In this document: positions 1 to 7,406 of the stretch, piece by piece
How positions within the stretch are numbered: position 1 is the first letter of the stretch
Layout of the letters: each line of letters starts with the position of its first letter
Source of the DNA: Verrucomicrobiales bacterium
GTDB taxonomy: Bacteria > Verrucomicrobiota > Verrucomicrobiia > Verrucomicrobiales > Akkermansiaceae
Length of the DNA: 15,613 nucleotides
Assembly: GCA_002729295.1 (NCBI GenBank)
Contig: PBTU01000033.1
Location: 5,636-21,248 of the forward strand
Direction of reading: 5' to 3'
The notes under the pieces: generated by a model
The model's input: only the letters and a program-made list of their open reading frames with translations
Told to the model about the DNA's origin: nothing
The model's database searches: none
Program-made: the position numbers and the translations under genes

Positions 1-717
1 GCTTTTGTTCCCCGTGGCCCCGAATTTACCCTCCTCGCAGCGGATTACTCTCAAGTGGAACTCCGTGTTATGGCAGCTCTTTCAGGCGACCCAACCATGA
101 TCGAAGCTTTTCAAAACAATCTCGATATTCACACCGCAACCGCCGCCAAGGTGTTCGGAGTCGAGATTGATGGGGTCATTCCGGACATGCGACGCACTGC
201 CAAGATGGTAAACTTTGGCATCATCTATGGTATTTCAGCCTTCGGCCTATCACAACGTCTGGGCATTCCCCGCGGAGAAGCCAGTGAAATCATCAAGACC
301 TACTTTGAAGAGTATCCTGCCATCAAGCAGTTCATGGAAGACACTATTGAAGATGCCCGTGAAAAAGGATACGTAGAGACCCTCGCAAAGCGCCGGCGCT
401 ATTTCAAAGACATTACCTCATCCAACGCAACCATCCGTAGCAATGCTGAACGAGCCGCGATCAACAGTCCAATTCAGGGAACAGCAGCCGATATGATCAA
501 AATCGCCATGATTAAGGTTCAAGAGCTCCTTGTTGGCAAAAAATCCAAAATGATTCTCCAAGTCCACGATGAGCTACTTTTCGATCTCCATCTCGATGAA
601 CAAGAGGATCTAACGCCAAAAATTGTCGAAGCGATGGAAACAGCCGTCATTTTACCTAAAAACGTCCCCGTTCGAATCGACACCGGCGCGGGCGACAACT
701 GGTTGCAAGCCCACTAG
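1..717 (+). CDS. polA: DNA polymerase I, C-terminal polymerase domain (5' end outside window)
   Basis: Template-directed DNA synthesis in repair and Okazaki-fragment processing. The frame is open from base 1, so only the last 238 residues are visible; the GTG at base 55 is an internal valine codon, not a start. Three family A motifs are present. Motif A is DYSQVELR at residues 15-22, with the metal-binding Asp15. Motif B (O helix) is RRTAKMVNFGIIYG at about 64-77, with the dNTP-contacting Lys68, Phe72 and Tyr76; the Phe predicts normal discrimination against dideoxynucleotides. Motif C is QVHDE at about 187-191, with the second metal-binding Asp. The C-terminal end is of normal length. Whether the missing N-terminal part has a 5' nuclease or an active 3'-5' exonuclease domain cannot be seen. 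The next gene starts 22 bases downstream on the same strand. Confidence 0.97.
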   Translation, partial: AFVPRGPEFTLLAADYSQVELRVMAALSGDPTMIEAFQNNLDIHTATAAKVFGVEIDGVIPDMRRTAKMVNFGIIYGISAFGLSQRLGIPRGEASEIIKTYFEEYPAIKQFMEDTIEDAREKGYVETLAKRRRYFKDITSSNATIRSNAERAAINSPIQGTAADMIKIAMIKVQELLVGKKSKMILQVHDELLFDLHLDEQEDLTPKIVEAMETAVILPKNVPVRIDTGAGDNWLQAH

Positions 718-739
718 AACCCTCTACACTTCGCCCCAC

Positions 740-1393
740 ATGAAATCACTCCCTCTCTTTCTTTCACTCACTTTCCTCATTGGTTGCCAGACCGATGCCC
801 AAAGAAGAGAGCCACCAAAAGCCAAAACCAAGGCCCCCGTCGGAACTACCGTCGTGATTGACACCAATCGGGGGAGCATACTCGCAGAACTAGACGACAA
901 GAAAGCACCGGTCACGGTGAAAAATTTCCTCAGCTACGTGGATCAGGGCTTCTATGACAACACTACCTTTCACCGCGTCATCTCCCACTTTATGATTCAG
1001 GGAGGTGGCTTCACCCTAAAGGAAGGCATCCTCATCGAAAAAACAACCAGAGCCCCCATTGATAACGAGAGCGCCCAAACCTATCCTAATACCCGCGGCA
1101 CACTCGCCATGGCCCGCAAGCCTGATCCAAATTCCGCCACGTCACAATTCTTTATCAATGTCGTAGACAACAACCAACTCAATCACCCAAACGCCAATGG
1201 CAGCGGCTACGCAGTTTTCGGTAAAATCATCAAAGGCATGGAAGCTGTTGATGTTATAAAAGCAGTTCAATCGAGCACGACTAGCGCCAATGTGCTCGAT
1301 GCCACGGGTATCGCCATGCCAACATCGATGAAGGATGTCCCGGTTGAGCCGGTCGTGATTAAATCGATCCGCCGTACCCTCAAATTCCAGTAA
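740..1393 (+). CDS. Cyclophilin-type peptidyl-prolyl cis-trans isomerase, predicted lipoprotein
   Basis: Catalyses cis-trans isomerisation of X-Pro bonds and probably helps proteins fold outside the cytoplasm. The cyclophilin fold covers about residues 36-212. FHRVISHFMIQGG (77-89) holds the catalytic Arg79, Phe84 and Gln87, and SATSQFFINV (132-141) and GYAVFGKI (156-163) are further family signatures. The frame is open upstream to base 623, but the ATG at 740 gives a clean lipoprotein signal: a hydrophobic run, then the lipobox LIGC with Cys16 as the expected lipidated residue, then a charged Pro/Lys-rich linker. No good Shine-Dalgarno sequence is visible before this ATG. It lies 22 bases after polA and 6 bases before plsY, so it may be co-transcribed with both. 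The residue matching the cyclosporin-binding Trp of human CypA is not Trp, as in many bacterial cyclophilins. Confidence 0.93.
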   Translation: MKSLPLFLSLTFLIGCQTDAQRREPPKAKTKAPVGTTVVIDTNRGSILAELDDKKAPVTVKNFLSYVDQGFYDNTTFHRVISHFMIQGGGFTLKEGILIEKTTRAPIDNESAQTYPNTRGTLAMARKPDPNSATSQFFINVVDNNQLNHPNANGSGYAVFGKIIKGMEAVDVIKAVQSSTTSANVLDATGIAMPTSMKDVPVEPVVIKSIRRTLKFQ

Positions 1394-1399
1394 ATCAAG

Positions 1400-2056
1400 A
1401 TGTCCTGGCTTCTACCACTCCTTGGATTCCTGTTGGGCTCCATTCCCTTCGGCCTTTTAATGGGGAAAATTAAAGGAATCGATATCCGCCAACATGGCTC
1501 GGGTAATATTGGAGCCACCAATGTTTTTCGCACTCTGGGGAAACAATTGGGTATCACTTGCCTCCTTCTCGATTTCACCAAAGGTCTTGTCCCGGTTCTC
1601 ATCGCCAGGAATATGGTTGAACCCATGATGGCTGAACAACAATTTACGGCTCAATCCATCGAAGTCCTCACCGCCCTTGCTTCAATCATGGGACATAATT
1701 ACTCGCCATGGATCGGCTTTAAAGGCGGTAAGGGAATTGCCACCACCGCCGGAGTAATCACCGCGCTGATGCCCTTCGGACTCCTCTTGCTGATTCTGGT
1801 ATGGACCATCTTCACCTTCACCACCAAGTATGTTTCAGTGGGTAGCATCGCCGCGGCCGCCTCCCTTCCCATTCTCGTCATTACCGGTTCGGCCTTTCAC
1901 GGCAAGCTCGCCAATGGCACCTGGAACAAACCGCTCTTCATCTTTTCTCTGATCGCCGCAATTCTGGCGATCTGGAAACACCGGGCCAATATAGCCCGCC
2001 TCAAGGCGGGGACCGAAAACCGTATCGGACAAAAGAAAAAGGAGGATTCAGCGTGA
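1400..2056 (+). CDS. plsY: Glycerol-3-phosphate acyltransferase PlsY
   Basis: Integral membrane enzyme that moves an acyl group from acyl-phosphate (made by PlsX) to position 1 of glycerol-3-phosphate, the first committed step of phospholipid synthesis. The 218 residues are close to the usual family length. All three conserved cytoplasmic motifs are present: GSGNIGATN (33-41), the phosphate-binding GGKGIATTAG (109-118) and HRANIARLKAGTE (194-206). About five hydrophobic membrane segments are visible, near residues 2-22, 51-70, 85-105, 117-140 and 145-165, with another at 177-193. The start ATG lies 6 bases after the cyclophilin stop. The stop codon overlaps the GTG start of gpsA by 4 bases, which fits translational coupling of the enzyme that makes glycerol-3-phosphate with the one that uses it. 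Confidence 0.96.
   Translation: MSWLLPLLGFLLGSIPFGLLMGKIKGIDIRQHGSGNIGATNVFRTLGKQLGITCLLLDFTKGLVPVLIARNMVEPMMAEQQFTAQSIEVLTALASIMGHNYSPWIGFKGGKGIATTAGVITALMPFGLLLLILVWTIFTFTTKYVSVGSIAAAASLPILVITGSAFHGKLANGTWNKPLFIFSLIAAILAIWKHRANIARLKAGTENRIGQKKKEDSA
2036..2045 (+). promoter_or_regulatory. Strong ribosome binding site deciding the GTG start of gpsA
   Basis: An A-rich run ending in AAGGAGG lies inside the last codons of plsY and 7 bases before GTG at 2053. It is one of the best Shine-Dalgarno matches in the window. It supports the GTG as a real start despite the 4-base overlap with the plsY stop. Confidence 0.8.
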
Positions 2057-3060
2057 GTTCCATATTTGAGAAGCCTCTTGTTGTCGGCGGCGGATCCTGG
2101 GGAACCGCTCTGGCACTTCTGCTGACGAACAAGTGCCCACAAGTCCACCTCCTTGGGAGAAACCAGGGCACCGTCGACCAAATCAACTCATCGAAAGAGA
2201 ACAAACACTACCTCCCCGGAATCACTCTCCCGCCCAATCTCGTCACAACAACAGATCCGGGTATCGCCAATAATGCCGACCTCATACTTTTCGTCATTCC
2301 CACCTCCGCAACCCGCACTGCTGCCGAGAACCTCGCCAAACAGTCTATTTCAAAGACAGCCGTTCTCCTCTCCTGCTCCAAAGGTATCGAAAGAGAAACC
2401 GGTAAACGCATGTCCGAAATCATTTCGGATAGTTTCTCGGAAAATCCCGTCGCGGTAATCTCCGGACCCAACCATGCCGAGGAAATTGCTCGCGGTCTTC
2501 CCGCTGCAGCCACTATTGGCTGCTCGGATATCGCCATCGGCGAAGCTCTGCAGCACACCTTTTCCAATGATCGGTTCCGCTGTTACACCAACGAAGACGT
2601 TGCGGGTATCGAATTTGGCGGAGCGCTTAAGAACATCTTCGCCATCGCCGCCGGAGTGGCCGCAGGCCTCAAACTCGGCGACAATGCCATCTCCGCTCTC
2701 GTTACCCGGTCCCTCGCCGAAATGATTCGTCTCGGCACCCAACTCGGAGGAAATCCAGATACATTCCCGGGCCTCTCTGGTCTCGGGGATTTAATGACAA
2801 CTTGTTTCTCACCTCATTCCCGAAACCAACGCATTGGTGTGGCTCTTGGAAAAGGACAGAAACTCCAAGATGCCGTCGAACAACTCGGCATGGTTGCCGA
2901 AGGGGTTCCCAATACACGCTCGATCTACGAAGCCGCCAGACGAGTCGACGCCCGCACTCCGATCATCGATGTCGTTTATGCGATGCTTTACGAAGATGTC
3001 CCACCAGCCGAAGCTCTCGACCGACTCTTCAGACAAAGCCCACGTAACGAAGTCGAATAA
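2053..3060 (+). CDS. gpsA: Glycerol-3-phosphate dehydrogenase [NAD(P)+]
   Basis: Cytoplasmic enzyme that reduces dihydroxyacetone phosphate to sn-glycerol-3-phosphate, the substrate of PlsY. The 335 residues match the family. The N-terminal Rossmann nucleotide-binding motif is VGGGSWGTALA (11-21). SGPNHAEEIARG (137-148) is the conserved family signature. The catalytic Lys193 lies in GGALKNIFAIAAG, and Asp246 lies in the SGLGDLMTT segment. Translation starts at a GTG overlapping the plsY stop. The start is supported by a strong Shine-Dalgarno sequence (AAGGAGG ending at base 2045) with a 7-base spacer. The stop codon is directly adjacent to the end of the convergent mscL pseudogene, with no spacer and no obvious terminator hairpin with a T-run between them. 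Confidence 0.97.
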   Translation: MSSIFEKPLVVGGGSWGTALALLLTNKCPQVHLLGRNQGTVDQINSSKENKHYLPGITLPPNLVTTTDPGIANNADLILFVIPTSATRTAAENLAKQSISKTAVLLSCSKGIERETGKRMSEIISDSFSENPVAVISGPNHAEEIARGLPAAATIGCSDIAIGEALQHTFSNDRFRCYTNEDVAGIEFGGALKNIFAIAAGVAAGLKLGDNAISALVTRSLAEMIRLGTQLGGNPDTFPGLSGLGDLMTTCFSPHSRNQRIGVALGKGQKLQDAVEQLGMVAEGVPNTRSIYEAARRVDARTPIIDVVYAMLYEDVPPAEALDRLFRQSPRNEVE

Positions 3061-3478
3061 TCAGGAGTCCTCTATCAAAAGATCGCGAATCTCAGAGAGA
3101 AGCACCTCCTGCGCAGGAGGATCGGCTGGAGCGGCAGCTTCCTCCTCCCTCTTCATTGATCCCATAACCTTCTTAATCACGATATAGAGCGAGGCCGCGA
3201 TTATAAGAAGGTCGGATCACGGTATTAATGAAGGTTCCTTAAGCAATCACAGCGCCCATTTCTTGAGACTTTTCAAGATCCCCTTTCGGAGCGCCCTCAG
3301 CAAAAGCATAGTATAACTAACTAAAGTCCGGCAGCTTGAAAAGCCCGGCGATCACGGGCATGATGATGTTATCGCCGAGCGATTTGACCACGAGTCCGAA
3401 GGCACCTCCAATGATGATTCCAGAAGCCATACCGATGAGATTTCCTTTAAAGGCGAATTATTTAAAGTCTTTGAGCAT
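3061..3478 (-). pseudogene. mscL: Decayed large-conductance mechanosensitive channel (mscL pseudogene)
   Basis: Read on the - strand from ATG at 3478, this is a near full-length MscL broken by four lesions. The reading begins MLKDFK, stop, FAFKGNLIGMASGIIIGGAF, which matches the amphipathic N-terminal helix and first transmembrane helix of MscL. It continues through NIIMPVIAG and LPDFS to the second helix (GTFINTVI, then DLLIIAASLYIVIKKVM) and the C-terminal helical bundle LLSEIRDLLIEDS, ending with TGA at 3063-3061. In-frame stops are TAA at 3460-3458, TAG at 3319-3317 and TAA at 3241-3239; each is one base away from a codon expected in the family (Glu, probably Lys, and Tyr). One extra base at about 3214-3215 shifts the frame. 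Removing it gives about 138 codons, close to the 136 residues of E. coli MscL. The intact protein is a membrane valve that opens under hypo-osmotic tension. Confidence 0.9.
3105..3120. repeat. Perfect 16-bp palindrome inside the mscL pseudogene
   Basis: CCTCCTGCGCAGGAGG equals its own reverse complement. It can form a 6-bp stem with a GCGC loop between the convergent ends of gpsA and mscL. No T-run follows on either strand, so it does not look like an intrinsic terminator. It falls in Pro/Ala-rich codons of the old reading frame and may be chance. Confidence 0.4.
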
Positions 3479-3542
3479 GATTTCATCGGGGGTAAATAAC
3501 CTTTTCACCTAGATTAGGCTGAACATAAAAAAAATCCTCCAA

Positions 3543-4973
3543 CTATCTGCGGCTTAGAACGGCCGGAGCGCTGGTGTTACCATAGCGATCCACGGAGCTC
3601 ACTGCGACCGCATCTGGTGCCCCGCGCAGCGTCGCACTTTTGCCACTCGTAGCATAGATGAAAACCCACTGCTTTCCGTAGCGGGCCTGAACCGCGTATT
3701 TTGAACAGCCCGCAACCGGTGACCAGGCCACGGAAACACCGCCACTTCCTTTCCCAGCCTTGACCGCCGGAGTCTCAGGTGGAGCATTGCTAATCCACGG
3801 CATGGGAGGAACCAGAGCCGCCTGCTGATAGAAATTCTTCGCCAAACCATCACTTACTCCGCCTCGATTCTGCATCAAGGATTTCATGCTCCAAAAAACA
3901 TGCCCGACATAGTTTCGACCCACACTCCGGGAAAGCGACACCTGGTTTATGATCTCGCTCGCCGGACGTCCCGGGTCCTCCGATGACAGCACCCGCGAAG
4001 CAGCAATCCCCGGCCAAACCGGACGTTCCCCCTGTGCACGCCACCAGCTTAAGAGCTTGGTGTAACTCTGCGGACCCTTAATTCGCCAATACAATTGAGG
4101 CGACAAATAATCGCACCAGCCATTAGCCAGCCATTTCCGTGAATCCGCAGAGAGGTGACGATAGGAATCAATCGAAGCTGTCGTCCCGGCGGGCACGCCT
4201 GGCCGCCAAATTCCAAACGGACTAATGCCAACCCTGACCCAGGGCTTCTTTTGCTTCACCGAACGATACATCCGCTGGACGAATCCATCGACGATCACCC
4301 GACGTGCTGCCGGAGTTTTCCCATCAGGAAAGATTTGTTTGGGTTCACCATTTTTTGCGACATCCGGATACGGATAAAAGTAGTCATCAATATGCACGCC
4401 ATCCACATCGTAACGATTCACTACATCCAGAATCGTCGCCAAGGCCCGTTGTTGGGTGAATTGGCTCGAGGGATCCATCCACCGATAAGATTTAAAATTC
4501 TTAATCACGCCGGAGTGCGTTCGCGTCACATGATTGCGAGCAGTAGGAATCTCACTATTCGGCAAAGCGCGAAAAGGATTAAACCAGGCATGTACTTCAA
4601 TCCCTCTGGCATGCGCCTGTTGAATACAATAAGCCAGCGGGTCATAACCCGGAGAATTCCCCTGGGTCCCACTTACCCAATGACTCCACGGCTCCAAATT
4701 CGAACGATAGACGGCATCAGCATTGGGACGCACCTGGAAGATGATCGCGTTCATGCGCATGGAGGCCATCTTGTCCAAAATCCGCCTCATTTCCACTTGC
4801 TGTGCTGACGCTCCCAAACCCTTCTTGCTTGGCCAATCGATATTGAACACACAAGCCACCCAGGCGGCCCGGAATTCCCGCGGAACCACCGGAACTCTCT
4901 CACGGCCGGGAGCGTAGCTCTGCCCGAGCAAAGGACACAAAAGGAGGAAAAAAGCGATCAACCGAAATACCAT
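3543..4973 (-). CDS. Secreted GHL10-family glycoside hydrolase (YngK/DigH-like, DUF187) with C-terminal fibronectin-like domain
   Basis: Predicted exported glycosidase. From ATG at 4973 the protein is 476 residues and begins with a hydrophobic signal peptide (about 2-20); there is no convincing lipobox. The GHL10 barrel covers about 33-375. Signatures are FRAAWVACVFNIDWPS (34-49), NAIIFQVRPNADA (75-87), IEVHAWFNPFRA (125-136) and DGVHIDDYFYP (191-201), whose acidic residues are the likely active-site positions. GISPFGIWRPG (249-259) and CDYLSPQLYW (287-296) also fit. Residues about 398-472 look like a fibronectin type III-type domain (VSVAWSPVAGCSKYAVQ). The frame extends upstream to a TTG at 5006, but that start lacks a clear advantage and would put charged residues before the signal peptide. 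E. coli DigH of this family cleaves denuded peptidoglycan strands; a similar substrate here is inference. It lies 51 bases after the VWA operon and may be its last gene. Confidence 0.85.
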   Translation of the reverse strand: MVFRLIAFFLLLCPLLGQSYAPGRERVPVVPREFRAAWVACVFNIDWPSKKGLGASAQQVEMRRILDKMASMRMNAIIFQVRPNADAVYRSNLEPWSHWVSGTQGNSPGYDPLAYCIQQAHARGIEVHAWFNPFRALPNSEIPTARNHVTRTHSGVIKNFKSYRWMDPSSQFTQQRALATILDVVNRYDVDGVHIDDYFYPYPDVAKNGEPKQIFPDGKTPAARRVIVDGFVQRMYRSVKQKKPWVRVGISPFGIWRPGVPAGTTASIDSYRHLSADSRKWLANGWCDYLSPQLYWRIKGPQSYTKLLSWWRAQGERPVWPGIAASRVLSSEDPGRPASEIINQVSLSRSVGRNYVGHVFWSMKSLMQNRGGVSDGLAKNFYQQAALVPPMPWISNAPPETPAVKAGKGSGGVSVAWSPVAGCSKYAVQARYGKQWVFIYATSGKSATLRGAPDAVAVSSVDRYGNTSAPAVLSRR

Positions 4974-5024
4974 TTCACCGAATCTTCTACTCAATTCACC
5001 ACGCAACCCGCGAGCAGAATCGCC

Positions 5025-7406
5025 CTAACTCAGCCCTCCACGACGCCTCATGACCCATTCCGTGGTCAGGAAAAGTGCCAGCAACCCGAAGATCAACCAT
5101 CGATCCCACAAAGATGTTTCCCTGAGTTCCTCTCGGGTTTCTTCCTCTGTGACGAAGAGATCAGCCAGATTTCCTTCCCCATCGAAAACCCGCCCGCCGG
5201 ACATTTGGGCCACGCTTTCAAGAAGCGGAAGATTTAACGTCGTCTCGGAAAGCTCCACCGCACTCAGAGAGCCCACCACCCGAATATTAGTCAAAAGCTC
5301 ATCCTCAACGGTGTCACCATTTAGAAAAATCTCGTAGTTTCCCGGCTTCCGAAATGGTCCCGCCAGGGCCGTGTGCAGTCCATTAGAATCCTCACGGTAA
5401 GAAAGATCCACAGTCGTTGTTTGCCCGGACTCATGGCGAACTTCGGCAGTCAACGAACTATCGTCAATAGGATTTAACGATTCATCCCGAAGGCGGGCCA
5501 TAATGCGGACTTCATCGTCTCCGGTGTAAGTCAGCTGGTCAGTCCCCAGACGTGCTTTGTTGTTTCCCGAACGGAGATTCGGCCCGGCGCCCCACCGCAC
5601 CAGCTGTCCCCAAAAACGGTGATGATAAACATCGCCAACACCTTCCCGCAATCTCCAGGTGCGATCGGTGAGCAGTATCGCAACTTTCCCTTTACCAGTT
5701 TGGCGGGTAACCAAAAGAGCATTCTGAGCTTCGCGCTCCCGTCGTTCAGCAACTTCCATGAGAGCCGCATCGAGGGACGCTGCGGAATTCACCGTCCGTT
5801 TGGTCTCATCAACACCTGCGGCATGTAGGAGCACCTCAGCCCCTCCTTTCAGACCTTTAACAGGGTGGCGCCAGCGAAGCTCTGGGAACCGCTCCCAGAG
5901 TTGTTCATTCCTCATCTGCCCTTCAACCTGGGCAGTTACCGGATGGGTTCGCCCGGTATTTGTCAAAGCAAAATTAAAGGTGCCATCACTTCCAAAATAT
6001 GTCCGCTTTGATACTTCGTAATTAACAGGCACCAAACTCTGAGCGACCTCCGATTTGTAAGCATGTGGCATCGACTGTGGGCCCGCAACCATGATCAACA
6101 AAGCCGCGCGGTCGCGGACACAGCTCGAAATAATCTCCCACTGCTCATTGGTGATGGCATCTTGGCCTACATCGCCAATAATGATCACGTCAAATTTTCG
6201 CCACTCCTCTTCGGTTTCAGGAAGAGCGGTTGCATTAGCTTCTCCGAAGGGACGGCTGGCGGAAGCCACCACTCTCTTCGCCGATTGTCCTGAAATACGA
6301 TCCGGCTCCATGAGAACGGACTGTAGATGGATCGACTGATCACGCCCGTAGAAGAGATTGCGTAAATAACGGAACTCCCACCTTGGAGTTTGATCAATCA
6401 ACAACACGTTGGTTCGGGCATCACTCACTACAGTCTGAAATCCCCATTCGTTATTATTATCGAAGGTTTCATCCTCCAAGCCGTTCAACACAACCCGGTA
6501 TTCTCCGATCCCACCTTCTTCGGGAAGGTGACGAAATTTCACTTCCTCACGGTGATTATCCTGGGGAATGGAAAATTGCCGCGAGTCGATTTTCTCATCG
6601 CCGGAATATAAATCCACCGTCGCTTTCTTACCGCGATAACCATTAAACTTCAACAAGGTCGCCACCCGGATTCGATCCCCAAGATAGACTGCATCAGGTG
6701 ACTTTACCGAAATGATTGACGCATCCTTAGGCGGACTTTCACTGCCAGCTGGAATCACCGCGATTGGTGCATCAAGAATTCCAAAACGCCGTGCCGCGTC
6801 GTCAACACTGCCTGGACGGTTGTGACGGCCATCACTCAACATCACCACCCCTGCCAGCTGATCAGGCGGCACTTGATCTAAAACACTCTCCAATGCTCCA
6901 GCAATATCCGTCGCCTGATCCCAACCCTCAACAGCATCGTCATCATCCATTAACGCCCGTCTTGCCGCTCGAACTGTTCGAACTCCAACTTTTCCATCCA
7001 GCGCCTCAACAACACCACTTTCAGCCAAAATCTCTTCCGCTAATTCCTGCCGCGTCTTGGCTCCTCCTTCATCAATTAAATGCATCGACGCCGAATCATC
7101 AATCAAAAGAACAATCTCACGGCGTATCTCACGATCAACATAACGACTCCAAACCGGCTCCAGTAAAATCCAACACAACAAGAGAAGCTGGGAAATCCTC
7201 AGGGCCACCAACCAACGCCCTCGTCTCTCCCCGACCGCCTCCCGCTCATAGCGATAAGACCACAAAATAAGCTCTGCCCCCAGCGCAACGATCAGGGGAA
7301 CACCCCACTGAGGCCAATCAGGACTCAGATCAAGCCAACGATTCAAAAAGAGCACCAGGCCCCAAAATAGGCCGAAAATCACGGCTCCTCGCAAAATCAC
7401 TCTCAT
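5025..7406 (-). CDS. Membrane-anchored VWA-domain protein (second VWA protein of the MoxR operon)
   Basis: A 793-residue protein of unknown exact function. Three N-terminal hydrophobic segments (about 5-22, 34-51 and 65-86) precede a von Willebrand A domain. The metal-ion-dependent adhesion site is complete: IDDSASM (102-108, DxSxS pattern), Thr166 in ATDIAGAL and Asp192 in LSDGRHN. A beta-rich region follows (about 230-330). Next is a glutamine-amidotransferase-like alpha/beta region, with NVLLIDQTPRWEFRYL near residues 338-353 and DVIIIGDVG further on. One C-terminal transmembrane helix (about 770-786) ends in MRRRGG. The ATG overlaps the upstream TGA by 4 bases and has a strong AAGGAGG site 6 bases away, so coupled translation is likely. 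The layout is common in planctomycete and verrucomicrobial MoxR clusters. The metal ligands suggest protein-protein binding, possibly regulated by the MoxR ATPase. Confidence 0.85.
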   Translation of the reverse strand: MRVILRGAVIFGLFWGLVLFLNRWLDLSPDWPQWGVPLIVALGAELILWSYRYEREAVGERRGRWLVALRISQLLLLCWILLEPVWSRYVDREIRREIVLLIDDSASMHLIDEGGAKTRQELAEEILAESGVVEALDGKVGVRTVRAARRALMDDDDAVEGWDQATDIAGALESVLDQVPPDQLAGVVMLSDGRHNRPGSVDDAARRFGILDAPIAVIPAGSESPPKDASIISVKSPDAVYLGDRIRVATLLKFNGYRGKKATVDLYSGDEKIDSRQFSIPQDNHREEVKFRHLPEEGGIGEYRVVLNGLEDETFDNNNEWGFQTVVSDARTNVLLIDQTPRWEFRYLRNLFYGRDQSIHLQSVLMEPDRISGQSAKRVVASASRPFGEANATALPETEEEWRKFDVIIIGDVGQDAITNEQWEIISSCVRDRAALLIMVAGPQSMPHAYKSEVAQSLVPVNYEVSKRTYFGSDGTFNFALTNTGRTHPVTAQVEGQMRNEQLWERFPELRWRHPVKGLKGGAEVLLHAAGVDETKRTVNSAASLDAALMEVAERREREAQNALLVTRQTGKGKVAILLTDRTWRLREGVGDVYHHRFWGQLVRWGAGPNLRSGNNKARLGTDQLTYTGDDEVRIMARLRDESLNPIDDSSLTAEVRHESGQTTTVDLSYREDSNGLHTALAGPFRKPGNYEIFLNGDTVEDELLTNIRVVGSLSAVELSETTLNLPLLESVAQMSGGRVFDGEGNLADLFVTEEETREELRETSLWDRWLIFGLLALFLTTEWVMRRRGGLS

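Noticed and set aside
623..739. N-terminal extension of the cyclophilin frame back to base 623
   Set aside because: It overlaps polA coding sequence, and the ATG at 740 gives a proper lipoprotein signal peptide.
3061..3478. Stop-codon recoding or programmed frameshifting to give a working MscL
   Set aside because: Two different stop codons plus an insertion would all need suppression, and no recoding signal is seen. Simple decay is more likely.
3530..3560. T-run after the GHL10 stop as an intrinsic terminator
   Set aside because: Eight T residues are present on the - strand, but no adequate GC stem lies just before them.
4155..4808. 217-codon open frame on the + strand
   Set aside because: It is antisense to the well-supported GHL10 gene, has no recognisable motif and reads as a shadow frame.
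6764..7270. 168-codon open frame on the + strand
   Set aside because: It is antisense to the VWA gene, with low-complexity Pro/His/Gln composition typical of a shadow frame.
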